In this document: piece after piece, positions 7,204 to 17,800 of the stretch
Layout of the letters: each line of letters begins with the position of its first letter
How positions within the stretch are numbered: the stretch's first letter is position 1
Origin: Neolewinella persica DSM 23188
GTDB lineage: Bacteria > Bacteroidota > Bacteroidia > Chitinophagales > Saprospiraceae
Length of the DNA: 64,000 bases
Direction: 5' to 3'
NCBI RefSeq assembly: GCF_000373105.1
Contig: NZ_KB890434.1
Span: 38,580-102,579, forward strand
Made by a program: the position numbers and the translations under genes
Notes under the pieces: model-generated
Seen by the model: the letters and a program-made list of their open reading frames with translations, nothing else
Told to the model about the DNA's origin: nothing
Database searches by the model: none

Positions 7204-8466
7204 ATGACTTCTACTGACGCTTCCTCCCAAATTCTTAAAGAACTTGCCAACCTGCGGCTTGCAGCCGCAGGGCTAAATCGCGTATCTCCGTCGAGTTTGA
7301 ACAGCTGCCTTTTAAAGTTGGCGGAATTGACCGAAGCGAACATGGGGCGTATTCTGCAGGCCAATGCACTTGACTTAGCCCGGATGGACCCGGAAAATCC
7401 AAAATACGATCGCCTGTTGCTGAATGAAGATCGGCTGTGGGCCATTGCGGCAGATCTGCGGCGGGTGGCTGCTTTACCCTCTCCCCTCGGCGTTGTACAC
7501 GAGGCTAATACGCTGGCAAATGGCTTGGAACTAAGCCGGGTCAGCGTACCAATTGGCGTAGTAGGTATTGTCTTTGAATCCCGGCCGAACGTTACGTTCG
7601 ATGTCTTCGCACTTAACCTCAAGGCTGGTAATGCTTCGGTGCTGAAGGGGAGTCGGGACGCCCGCGACAGTAACCAAGCCATCAAGTTAATTATAGATGA
7701 GGCGTTAGCGTCTACGGGGTTGCCACCTGCCTGCTACCTCGCTCCGGCGGAGCGCGAAGCGCTCGTTCCCATTCTCAAGGCTGACGGGCTGGTTGATGTT
7801 ATCATTCCCCGGGGTAGTCAGGGTCTGATCGATTTCGTGCGGGCCAATTCCTCGGTTCCGGTCATTGAAACAGGAGCCGGTATTTGCCATGTTTACGTCG
7901 ACGCCGACGCCAATCTGGAATGGGCAAAGGCCATCATTACCAATGCTAAGAGCCGGCGGGTCAGTGTCTGCAATGCGCTGGACTGCTTGCTGGTACATCG
8001 GGACCACCTCGGTGTACTTCATGACTTGATCTATGAGCTGGGGCAAGACCATAACTGTGTGGTTTACGCCGATCCGGAAGCGTTTGCCGTTACCATCGGC
8101 CTGTATCCGGGAGAACTACTGGAGGCTACGGAAGAAAGCTTTGGCACCGAATTTCTGAGCATGAAGATGTCTGTCAAATGCGTTGACGACATCAGCGAAG
8201 CCATTGCTCACGTTGAACGCTACGGCAGTAGGCACAGTGAAACCATAGTGAGCAATAACACTGAAAATATTCAACGTTACCTCAAAGAGGTGGATGCAGC
8301 AGTCGTTTACGCCAACGCCAGTACGGCCTTTACCGACGGCGGGCAGTTTGAACTAGGCGCAGAAATCGGGATCAGTACGCAAAAGCTTCACGCCCGTGGG
8401 CCGATGGGGCTGGCAGCACTGACCAGCTATAAGTGGTTGGTTAGGGGGGAAGGGCAGGTTAGGTAG
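7204..8466 (+). CDS. proA: Glutamate-5-semialdehyde dehydrogenase (gamma-glutamyl phosphate reductase)
   Basis: ProA reduces gamma-glutamyl phosphate to glutamate-5-semialdehyde with NADPH, the second step of proline synthesis in the cytoplasm. The 420-residue length is normal. Visible motifs are SVPIGVVGIVFESRPNVTFD, the PRGSQGLIDFV segment, the catalytic-cysteine region SVCNALDCLLVH, and the family signature ISTQKLHARGPMGLAALTSYKW near the C-terminus. proB is not adjacent, unlike the usual proBA operon. The gene has its own promoter. Its TAG stop codon is the first unit of an 8-nt TAGT array (8464-8492). Confidence 0.96.
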   Translation: MTSTDASSQILKELANLRLAAAGLNRVSPSSLNSCLLKLAELTEANMGRILQANALDLARMDPENPKYDRLLLNEDRLWAIAADLRRVAALPSPLGVVHEANTLANGLELSRVSVPIGVVGIVFESRPNVTFDVFALNLKAGNASVLKGSRDARDSNQAIKLIIDEALASTGLPPACYLAPAEREALVPILKADGLVDVIIPRGSQGLIDFVRANSSVPVIETGAGICHVYVDADANLEWAKAIITNAKSRRVSVCNALDCLLVHRDHLGVLHDLIYELGQDHNCVVYADPEAFAVTIGLYPGELLEATEESFGTEFLSMKMSVKCVDDISEAIAHVERYGSRHSETIVSNNTENIQRYLKEVDAAVVYANASTAFTDGGQFELGAEIGISTQKLHARGPMGLAALTSYKWLVRGEGQVR

Positions 8467-8492
8467 TCTTATAGTCGGGTGCTCTAGTAAGC
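8464..8492 (+). repeat. 8-nt TAGT array anchored on the proA stop codon
   Basis: TAGTCTTA (8464-8471) and TAGTCGGG (8472-8479) are followed by TGCTC and TAGTAAGC (8485-8492). The first TAG is the proA stop. Polarity matches the arrays after the glycosyltransferase, guaB and glucosaminidase genes. Confidence 0.7.
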
Positions 8493-8633
8493 TACCGCAT
8501 TAGGCTGCTCGCTTCGATCGTTTTGGGGTTTAAGAATCCACAAGCTCATTTTAAGTGAGAAGATTAATGGTCTGGGTATTACCCAAATAAACCACGGGCT
8601 CATGAGCAGTAGCGAGCATCCCCCTGCGGCAGC

Positions 8634-8669
8634 TTACAAGACTATAAAACTATCGAACTACAAGACTTT
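8634..8669 (-). repeat. 8-nt TAG array anchored on the glycosyltransferase stop codon
   Basis: In the gene direction, TAG at 8660 (the stop codon), TAG at 8652, TAG at 8644 and TAA at 8636 recur at exact 8-nt spacing (TAGTTCGA, TAGTTTTA, TAGTCTTG, TAA). Because 8 is not a multiple of 3, these stops fall in all three frames. One further unit lies inside the last codons. Confidence 0.85.
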
Positions 8670-9758
8670 CTCATAAGCTTCATGTAACTCCCGCACCGTC
8701 CGGTCTGCCTGGTAATGCTTTGTAATGTAGGCTTTGCCGGCGGGGCCCAATCGGTTTCGGAGCGTTTCGTCTTCGGCGATCCGGGTCATGGCAGTGGTGA
8801 GGGGCTCATCGTCCCGAGCGGGAATGATCAAGGCGGTTTCACCATTGATGCCCAGTCCTTTATTACCACCAATGTCGGTCATGATGGTGGGGCGGCCCAG
8901 GAACATGCTTTCCAGGAGGACCTTGCTAAGGCCTTCACCTTTGACACTGGGGAGTAGACTTACGTCGGCGGCGGCGAGAATCCGGAGTACATCGGTCCTG
9001 AATCCGGCGAAGGTAAACTGATGGCCATAATAGCTATCGGCCAGGTCGGATTTAATCTCGGGTGTTTCGAGGCCGCGACCAACGAAGAGGAAATGAATGC
9101 CCAACTCCGGCGGGAGCCGCCGGATAGCAGTGCCGAGATAATCCATTCCCTTCATCCGGCGGGCGTTGGCAACGATAATGATGGTGATCCGTTCTGGCGG
9201 AATGTTGAACTCGGCTTCGAGGTTAATGGGTATAATGTCCGTGTACCATTCAGGGTCATGCCCTTTGCCAGCGACGAGGGTTTTACTTTTGTCGAAGAAG
9301 GGTAGTCGGTCAAAACTGTCTTTTACGGCTTGGCTGACGCAGATGATACCATCAACCCGGGAGTTTAAGTGCTGAAAGTAAGCGCCTGGATCCCACCAGT
9401 GGATGTTGCCAGTGTAACCACGGTAGGTCAGCACTTTACCCGGCCAGCCTTTGGCGGCGCGAATGCCAGCAACAATACTTTTGTTGTTGAACAGGTGGAG
9501 CAGGTCATAATGGTTGGCTTGTAGCTCGGCCCGGATGCCATCGCGGTCTGCTGCACCGAATTTCGACTCGGGGTGCCAGTCGATCACCCGGACGCCCCCG
9601 GCTTCCAGTTCCCCGATGTAGTTGGCGCCTTTCCGTCGGGTCATTACTGTGACGGAATAACCATAATCGCGGACCAGGCCGATGAACCAGCGTCCCTCCG
9701 GACGAACGGCGTTCAGGCTGTCCCGGTAATCACTGACGACTAGGAGGGATGTTGACAT
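8658..9758 (-). CDS. Glycosyltransferase family 4-like protein
   Basis: A 366-residue GT-B type glycosyltransferase, probably transferring a sugar from a nucleotide donor during surface polysaccharide or glycolipid synthesis. The N-terminal acceptor domain starts SLLVVSDYRD. The C-terminal donor domain contains IIIVANARRMKGMDYL, LFVGRGLE and the EX7E-like stretch LLPSVKGEGLSKVLLESMFLGRPTIMTDIGG, typical of GT4 enzymes. No signal peptide or membrane segment is seen. It stands alone on the minus strand, so the substrate cannot be deduced from neighbours. Two direct TTGATGGAAATT repeats lie just upstream (about 9762-9773 and 9792-9803). Confidence 0.85.
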   Translation of the reverse strand: MSTSLLVVSDYRDSLNAVRPEGRWFIGLVRDYGYSVTVMTRRKGANYIGELEAGGVRVIDWHPESKFGAADRDGIRAELQANHYDLLHLFNNKSIVAGIRAAKGWPGKVLTYRGYTGNIHWWDPGAYFQHLNSRVDGIICVSQAVKDSFDRLPFFDKSKTLVAGKGHDPEWYTDIIPINLEAEFNIPPERITIIIVANARRMKGMDYLGTAIRRLPPELGIHFLFVGRGLETPEIKSDLADSYYGHQFTFAGFRTDVLRILAAADVSLLPSVKGEGLSKVLLESMFLGRPTIMTDIGGNKGLGINGETALIIPARDDEPLTTAMTRIAEDETLRNRLGPAGKAYITKHYQADRTVRELHEAYEKVL

Positions 9759-9848
9759 CGTTGATGGAAATTTGTCGGTACGGTACCGGATTGATGGAAA
9801 TTAACGACAGTGTTGGCGCGCGCGCACTTTGCTGCAAAACCTCTTTTT

Positions 9849-9865
9849 GCACCTGCGATCTCGCC
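9849..9865 (+). repeat. GCACCTGCG-family dispersed motif, copy 3
   Basis: GCACCTGCGATCTCGCC, intergenic, followed by CTGATTAG. It forms an inverted pair with copy 4 at 9954-9970. Confidence 0.85.
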
Positions 9866-10048
9866 TGATTAGTCAAATAGTCTACAGTCAAGTAGTCTTT
9901 AGTACAGTCCTACTCTATCTGACTACAAACTTCTTAACTATCGGAATAATGAAGCGAGGCCGCAGGTGCAAAGAAGAGTTAAAGAGCAAAATTGGAATAC
10001 ATTGTCCAACTCCCCCGCTACTTGACTCTCTGACTGTAGACTACTTAA
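9866..10048. repeat. AGTC/TAGT degenerate array between glycosyltransferase and guaB
   Basis: Two blocks of 7-8 nt units: TAGTCTAC, AGTCAAG, TAGTCTT, TAGTACAG at about 9876-9908, and their inverse at about 10017-10051. The second block starts at the guaB stop codon (TAG at 10051, TAG at 10043 and a further TAG at 10020, read on the minus strand). No gene is supported here. Confidence 0.7.
9954..9970 (-). repeat. GCACCTGCG-family dispersed motif, copy 4
   Basis: Plus strand GCGAGGCCGCAGGTGCA, intergenic. It is the inverted partner of copy 3, so the two enclose about 90 bp of AGTC-type array. Confidence 0.85.
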
Positions 10049-11622
<1,574 letters not shown>

Positions 11623-11664
11623 AGGAAATATGCGGGTTTCGGGGCTTCGATTTGGGCCTTGTCA

Positions 11665-11680
11665 AACTTTTTAAAAAGTT
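11665..11680. repeat. 16-bp palindrome AACTTTTTAAAAAGTT
   Basis: This repeats the core of the 30-bp palindrome at 11593-11622, 72 bp away. Two copies of the same core in one gap suggest a repeated element rather than a single terminator. Confidence 0.6.
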
Positions 11681-11745
11681 GTAAGCACGGGCTGGCCACT
11701 CCTGCATTCAGGAGTAAGTGTACAAATTCTATCCACTTAACCCGC

Positions 11746-12459
11746 TCACCCCGCAGTGATGGCCAAAGTAGCTATCCCAACCCGCAACTCCGGGTGGTGC
11801 TCCAACAGTATGTTACCGCAAAAATCAAGTGTAGCGCCGGTCGTCAGTACATCGTCAATCAACAGGAGATGCTTTCCGGTAAAATCACCGGTGCCGGTAA
11901 TGAAAGAATCCCGGGTGTTTTCAACCCGTTCAAAACGACTCTTCTTCGTTTGGGAACCTTTGAAACTTCTTCTGCGTAACGCATCCGCATACATTGGTTT
12001 TCCGAGTGCCCTTGAAACGCCCCGGCCAATTTCTTCCGCCTGGTTGTACCCTCTTTGGTGGCGACGGTCAGGGTGTATTGGTACGGGGACGAGGCCGTCC
12101 AGGTCCTGAAGTGCCGGATGTTCTTTTAGCAAGGCTCCTAACCGCTGACCTAATTCTACGCCAATATCTGGTCGGTGATGGTATTTTAAGGCATGGATCA
12201 ACTGCTGGCAGACGGTACCCGTATTAAAAAAGAGCAGGGCCGCTCCGAAGGTGAGGGGGAGGCGACCAGTCAGCCGATCCGTAAGTTCATTTTCGGGCAG
12301 CAGCCAGTGCTCGGTCAGCGCAAGGTCGCTTTGGCAGGAAAAGCAGAGTTGGGTGGGTTGGCCACGGGTGACCGTCTGCCGGCAATTGAGGCAGAGCCGG
12401 GGGTAAAGCAGACCGGAGAGCCCTTCGCCCAAGGTGCGAAATTGTTGCTTAATTGACAT
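11746..12459 (-). CDS. comF: ComF family phosphoribosyltransferase-like protein
   Basis: ComF proteins are cytoplasmic, have a PRTase fold and are needed for natural transformation in several bacteria; their reaction is unclear. The 237-residue product starts MSIKQQF. An N-terminal zinc-ribbon-like part has CLNCRQ and CFSC (two CxxC pairs). Next come the family segment LVPVPIHPDRRHQRGYNQAEEI and the PRPP-binding motif LLIDDVLTTGAT. The ATG at 12459 is chosen because the frame upstream of it is inside the preceding gene. It overlaps the 3' end of the outer-membrane protein gene by 11 bp, which suggests translational coupling. Confidence 0.9.
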   Translation of the reverse strand: MSIKQQFRTLGEGLSGLLYPRLCLNCRQTVTRGQPTQLCFSCQSDLALTEHWLLPENELTDRLTGRLPLTFGAALLFFNTGTVCQQLIHALKYHHRPDIGVELGQRLGALLKEHPALQDLDGLVPVPIHPDRRHQRGYNQAEEIGRGVSRALGKPMYADALRRRSFKGSQTKKSRFERVENTRDSFITGTGDFTGKHLLLIDDVLTTGATLDFCGNILLEHHPELRVGIATLAITAG

Positions 12460-13243
12460 ATTTCCACTTACGCATGAAGCGCAGCCCGAAGCTGATCTCG
12501 ATGGTGAAGTTTCGGATTTGCCGGGCACCGATTGTTCGGGGTGCGCCGCCAAATGGATCGATCACGTTCTCGATTGGCCCTTGATTGTACTGAAAGGTAA
12601 AGTCGGGATTTGCGGTGATTTCGATAAATCCACTCGTTTTATCGGAGATGGGAATGAGTGCGCCGGCACCAAAAATTGCACCAGCCATGATTGGCCTGAC
12701 GGACCTGGTAGGCTCCTCGACCTCGATAGGGTAATTTAGCCTAAAGGCGGCACTTACGCTATTGCTGAGGTCATTGTACTCGCTCAAGTTGTTGCTGAGT
12801 GTGTAGTCTACTCTTAATCCTAAAACGTAGTAAATATCTGCAGCACGCGTATAGGCGAAAACAGATTTGCCACCAATTGCGGCCGAGACATTCTGGAAGC
12901 GAAAATCATCTGCTGGCAAGGTGACCTGCCCGCCATTAAAGGTGAAACCTCGCCGCCGACTGATTTTACTGCCTCTGACGTGATATCCCAGCTGGCCAAA
13001 GAAGCTAAATCTCCCTTGGGCAGGAATGGTTTCGTAGTATAATGCACCGTGGTAAGCGAGCAATAATTCCGTTTCTAACCCGGACCAATCCTGATTGCCA
13101 AGGCTCGGTCCGCCCTTGATGCCAAAGAGATAGCCACCCCAATCGACGCCATATTCACCTTCTTGTTCTAGGTCCTGAGCGATGAGCTGGTTACTGCCGA
13201 ATGAAATCGTCAGTAACAGAAGTAAAGAGAGTTTTAGCCGCAC
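12449..13243 (-). CDS. Probable outer-membrane beta-barrel protein
   Basis: A 264-residue protein with an N-terminal signal peptide ending near LIAQ. It has alternating hydrophobic/polar strands rich in Gly, Tyr and Phe (LFGIKGGPSLG, RFSFFGQLGYHVRG, YYVLGLRVDYTLSNN), typical of small Bacteroidota barrel proteins. The C-terminal strand ISFGLRFMRKWKYVN would close the barrel, although the last residue is Asn rather than aromatic. It precedes comF with an 11-bp overlap. A TACCTTAG promoter-like box lies at 13265-13272. No specific function can be assigned. Confidence 0.65.
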   Translation of the reverse strand: MRLKLSLLLLLTISFGSNQLIAQDLEQEGEYGVDWGGYLFGIKGGPSLGNQDWSGLETELLLAYHGALYYETIPAQGRFSFFGQLGYHVRGSKISRRRGFTFNGGQVTLPADDFRFQNVSAAIGGKSVFAYTRAADIYYVLGLRVDYTLSNNLSEYNDLSNSVSAAFRLNYPIEVEEPTRSVRPIMAGAIFGAGALIPISDKTSGFIEITANPDFTFQYNQGPIENVIDPFGGAPRTIGARQIRNFTIEISFGLRFMRKWKYVN

Positions 13244-13264
13244 GGAAAATGGTTTGTTGTTGGG

Positions 13265-13272
13265 CTAAGGTA
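13265..13272 (-). promoter_or_regulatory. TAnnTTTG-like box upstream of the beta-barrel gene
   Basis: TACCTTAG on the minus strand (7 of 8 match), about 20 nt before the ATG at 13243. Confidence 0.4.
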
Positions 13273-13300
13273 AGTCGTACCGTAGCCGCCAGACAAACTT

Positions 13301-13328
13301 TTACCGGACTATAAAACTACCGAACCCG
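13301..13328 (-). repeat. 8-nt TAG array anchored on the glucosaminidase stop codon
   Basis: In the gene direction TAG at 13319 (the stop codon), TAG at 13311 and TAA at 13303 are spaced exactly 8 nt, so all three frames are closed within 16 nt. Units are TAGTTTTA and TAGTCCGG. Confidence 0.8.
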
Positions 13329-14708
13329 CAGGCGCTGGCCGATGGAAATAGTGTTGCCCGTCAGGCGATTCAACTGCTTGAGCGCATCTACCGTCAGGCC
13401 ATACCGCCGGCTGATGGCATAAAGTGTTTCTCCGGCGGATACGCTGTGGAACTGCTCTGTGGTGTTTGTTGGAGTAGTTGTCGGCTGGCCAGGAGGGTTC
13501 GTTACGGCTGGTGGCAATACAACCGGGGGAATCGGGCTTGGATTAGTCGTTGGTGGAGTCGTAGGCCGGGGAGTCGTAGTCGTAGGAACATTTGTACCGG
13601 GTCTTGGCACGGTTGGTTGGGTGTTGGTATCCGTCGGGTCGTCAATGAGGATACGGCCGTCGTCTCCGGTAGGAACATTGTTCGTTGGAGCGTTCGGATC
13701 ACGCTCCCCTTCAAGGCGAACGAGCTCCTTAACCTTGCTGCCACGTAGTTTTATGCGTTCGCCGGTGGCGGGATCACTGTTTTCGCGCAGGCGGTTTCGC
13801 TTGGCGAGTTTCTCTAGTTTGAGGGCGTAGCGCTGTGCAATGTCGTAAAGATTCTCTCCCTCTTCCACTACGTGGTATTTCTCGTATCCGCGATAAGCGT
13901 TACGTTTTTTCTGCAAGTAGACACGGTCACCAGAATCAACATTCTGATTTTGCTGGAGCAGGCCTTCATTGTAGTCGAGCAGGCGGCTCACACTTACGTC
14001 TACCTGGCGGGCGATGTCCTGTACGCTGATGGGGGCATCGTTAACAAAGTAGCTGACATCGTTTGTCCGCAGAATACCGCGCTGCAATTCTGCAATTGGT
14101 TCGAGTACGACTTCAGGCGTTTCAACAACAACACTTGACTGGTCGTATTGATTGAGGTTGTACCGTTCAATCAAAGAAATGAGCAGTTTGGGGTAGTCAG
14201 GGTTAGTGGCATAGCCGGAACGACGAAGCCCTTCTGCCCATGCTTTGTAGTCAACAGGGTCAAGACGGAACAAAAACCCGTAACGGAAAGACTTTGCCGG
14301 ATCTCGAAGAAATTCAGAATGAGCAACAAAACTGGCTTCTGCATTTCTGTATTGACGGAAGCAACTTTTGACCAGACGCCCTTGCTCATTATAGTCGTCG
14401 TCTTCCTTAAAATACGTGTCACCATTCCACTGGCTGCCACACTTGATCCCAAAATGGTTATTGGCGCTGCGGGCAAGTCTGCTCTTGCCGGAATCACTTT
14501 CTAATAAGCCTTGGGCAAGTTTAATGCTGGCCGGAACACCGGTGCGTTCCATTTCCCGCATGGCTACTTCCTTGTAGCGTTTAATGTACTCAGCTTGGTC
14601 AACAACGGATGAAGTCATCACTTCGTCAAGAAGAACTTCTGGTGTAGCGGCAGTGGCAATGCCAAGGGAGCTTAATAAAAGCAGGCTGGTGAATATGTAC
14701 TTAATCAT
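13317..14708 (-). CDS. Secreted glucosaminidase with LysM domains (peptidoglycan hydrolase)
   Basis: A 463-residue exported cell-wall enzyme. A signal peptide (about 1-20) is followed by a mannosyl-glycoprotein endo-beta-N-acetylglucosaminidase-type domain (about 45-195) with AQGLLESDSGKSRLARSANN and HFGIKC. One degenerate LysM-like unit lies around 215-270, and one LysM around 278-325 (YHVVEEGENLYDIAQRYAL). A Thr/Pro/Asn-rich linker (about 345-412) leads to a terminal LysM (HSVSAGETLYAISRRYGL). It should cleave glycan strands and bind peptidoglycan, so a role in cell separation or wall turnover is likely. A 73-bp gap separates it from the beta-barrel gene. Confidence 0.88.
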   Translation of the reverse strand: MIKYIFTSLLLLSSLGIATAATPEVLLDEVMTSSVVDQAEYIKRYKEVAMREMERTGVPASIKLAQGLLESDSGKSRLARSANNHFGIKCGSQWNGDTYFKEDDDYNEQGRLVKSCFRQYRNAEASFVAHSEFLRDPAKSFRYGFLFRLDPVDYKAWAEGLRRSGYATNPDYPKLLISLIERYNLNQYDQSSVVVETPEVVLEPIAELQRGILRTNDVSYFVNDAPISVQDIARQVDVSVSRLLDYNEGLLQQNQNVDSGDRVYLQKKRNAYRGYEKYHVVEEGENLYDIAQRYALKLEKLAKRNRLRENSDPATGERIKLRGSKVKELVRLEGERDPNAPTNNVPTGDDGRILIDDPTDTNTQPTVPRPGTNVPTTTTPRPTTPPTTNPSPIPPVVLPPAVTNPPGQPTTTPTNTTEQFHSVSAGETLYAISRRYGLTVDALKQLNRLTGNTISIGQRLRVR

Positions 14709-14850
14709 GTCTCTATGCTCTAAATGAATATCGGTGCGTGTTTAACGATAAAACAGGGTGTAATCGGTGCCTTACTTATTGAGTTTTTACATTTGTTTAA
14801 GGGAAAGAAATCGAGTTTAAGACTTTTTAAGCAAACGATGAGCTGAAATA

Positions 14851-17800
14851 CTACCTCAAGAGTAGTACGTCACCTGCCAATTCGACTGTCCGGCCATCGA
14901 GTAATTGCACTTTTACCTTGTAAATATAAACGTCTTGCTCGTTGATGTCACCATTCGGTGCAAAGCCATCCCAGCCCCAGGAGGCATCTGTGGGGCTTAC
15001 TGTATCCTCAAGGTGATAGACCATTGCTCCCCAACGATTGAAAATGGTGAAATTGGAAAAATTCAGCACCGTCCTCGGTCTGGCATAGAGCCGGAAAAGA
15101 TCATTGACCCCATCCTCGTTAGGAGTGAAGACGTTTGGAACATAAACTGGAACAAAATCATCAATGATTACCTCCACCATAGTGGAAGCAAAGCAGCCGA
15201 ACTCATCCATCACCGAAATCTGATAAGTTGTATTCTCGGTCGGGCCGACAAAAAAGTTGTCGTTGAAGATCATGGAGTCTGGCCATGGGCTAACCTGAAA
15301 CCCCGTCACGTCCAGGTTAGTTAGTACCCTAATGTTGGCACTATCACCCTGTGCAATGATCGTGCGTGAAGGCGTAGCAAAAACCTCAGCAAGTGGAGGT
15401 GGGCCGAAAGTGAAGGTCTCTGAAAGCAGGCAACCATTGACGTCTTCTACCTCTAACAAAGACCGGCCAACGGGCAACAGCAAGGTGTCCGGTAAATTGT
15501 TTATCGGCCTGAATCCACTGTTATTACCAATACGGAAAAGGTAAGGACTTACGCCGCCTTGTACGTCTCTTAAAATGATTGATGGCAAGGTGTCACGACA
15601 GTTGGCATCTACCTCCGAGAGTACGGAAACCAGAATTTCGGGGGCCGTTAGTCCTATCCTGGCTTCCGCCCGGCAACCCCGGGAGCTCGTTACCTGAACA
15701 TTATAATTCCCGGCCGGCAGGTTCCGTAGCTCCGCATTTTCTCCACCGTTATTCCATTGGAAGGTGTAAGGTGGTACTCCTCCGCTGGGTATGGCCAATA
15801 CTTCTCCATCCGAACCATCGGCACAGCTTACGGCAAAAACGCCGTCTCCGCTCAGGATGTCAATATTTACCGCCAGGTCTGTTTCTCTGACGGTGATGCT
15901 TCCTGAACTGATGGCCGGGCAGGGACCTTCACCCGTCACGTCTATTATGGTTACCACGGAGCCCGCCGGAACCAGCCGGTTGATGGTGGTCGAACCCGCC
16001 ACAAGGGTAATTCTTTCCGTAGGGTTTGAGCTGAGAATGACCGTTGCAATCCCTGGCCCATCATAAGAAAAGTTAATTTCCAGTTCTCCTCCCGGACAAA
16101 TAATCCCATCTCCTGAAATCCTCACTTCAGGAATAGGGATGGTACTAACGGTGACGAAAACAAGGCTGTCACAACCGTAACGATCCGGAATGTCGAGCTG
16201 GGTAAGCACATTATTCGCCGCGCCTTCGAACAGTACATCGCCGTACTGAAGGGTTGTGCCTTCGCAAATGGCCGTATCCAGCACACCAATTACCTCTGGG
16301 TGAAAATCGACGCTCACCATTACCGTACTGTCGCAGCCAGCAGCAGAAGGAATGGGAAGGCGGACCATACCGCGTGGACGGTTGATGTCGAAGTATTGCC
16401 CAAAATAAAACAGACGGGTGTAATTGCAGATCGTGGTATCCAATACGCCCATGGCTTCCGGGAAGAAGTTTACCGTCACCATCACCGTGCTGTCACATCC
16501 GTTTACTGATGGTGTTGGCACGACGACTTCTCCGGTAGTCCGGTTGGAGTGGAAAATTTGACCGAAGTAATTCAGTCGTTGGCCGGGGCAGAGGGTGGTG
16601 TCAAGTGTACTGATTGATGGCGCGAAGAAATCAACAGTCACCAGCACCGTACTGTCGCAACCACCTGCTGAAGGTGTGGGAACTATTACGCTTCCGGAAC
16701 GACGGTTGTTGTTAAATGTCTGGCCAAAGAAGTTTAATTGGGTGCCGATACAGAGGGTAGTGTCAAAGGCGCTGAACGCAGGTGCAAAGTATTGAACGTT
16801 GACGAGCAAGGTACTGTCACAGCCGTTGACGGATGGAAACGGAAGGACGGTTTGTCCCATTAGCCGGTTTTCGTCAAAAACGTCACCGAAAATATTTAAA
16901 CGTTGCCCCACACAAAGAACCGTGTCCAATCGGCCAATAGCTTGTGGGAATACCGCCACTGGAAGGCTACGGTCAATGGGCCGTAAACAGCCGTTTCCAT
17001 CGGTAATGTCAAGTAGCCTGAGGGTGACGTCCTGAAGTGAAGTCAGTCCCAGGTCAGCAGGACAAATGGACTCCTGTCCGGAGGTCGAACGGTTAATGGT
17101 GCGTATTTGCTCGGGTTCGCCAGGTCTGCTGAAGGCATAGTTAATGGCAAACGGCGGAGTACCCGACAGGCCAAGCTGCAGGTTAGTGCAGCCGTCGTCA
17201 CACACACCGGTAATTCCGGAAGTCGTGAGGCCAGGAGTATCGGTAAAGGGTGAGATGATTACGCGTCCGGTCGCTTCACATCCGGAAGCGTCAACGATGG
17301 TCACCCGGTAGGAACCAGCGCGCAGGCTATCTGCTACCGCCAGCGTGTCACCGTTGCTCCATTGATAAGAGACGGGACCGAAGGGGTTAGTTGGTGTTGC
17401 GGTTGCGGAGCCCAGTGGGTTGTCGCAATCAGGCTGGACGGTAGACGTCATTAAACCGATCTGACATGGGCCAGGGTTGACAATGGCGGAACATTCCGTT
17501 GTACACCCGTTCTGGTCCGTTATGATCAGGTCATATGTTCCTGGGTTCAGATCGGTAAAGGTTGTATCTGAGTTCGCGCTCAGCGAGAAGGAGCCCAGGT
17601 CCCCACTCAGCATTACAACACCTACTGCACCTGCGTTCCCGACTGATACTGTGCCGTCCATTACACCCGCAATGGTTTCCGCAGTAGCACTGCAATTCAT
17701 GGTGAGCAAAGGTGGTTGTGTGATGATAATGTTGTCGGTAGCCTGGCACCCATTGGCGTCGGTTACCACTACAGAATAAGTGCCATTTATGAGGCCATCA

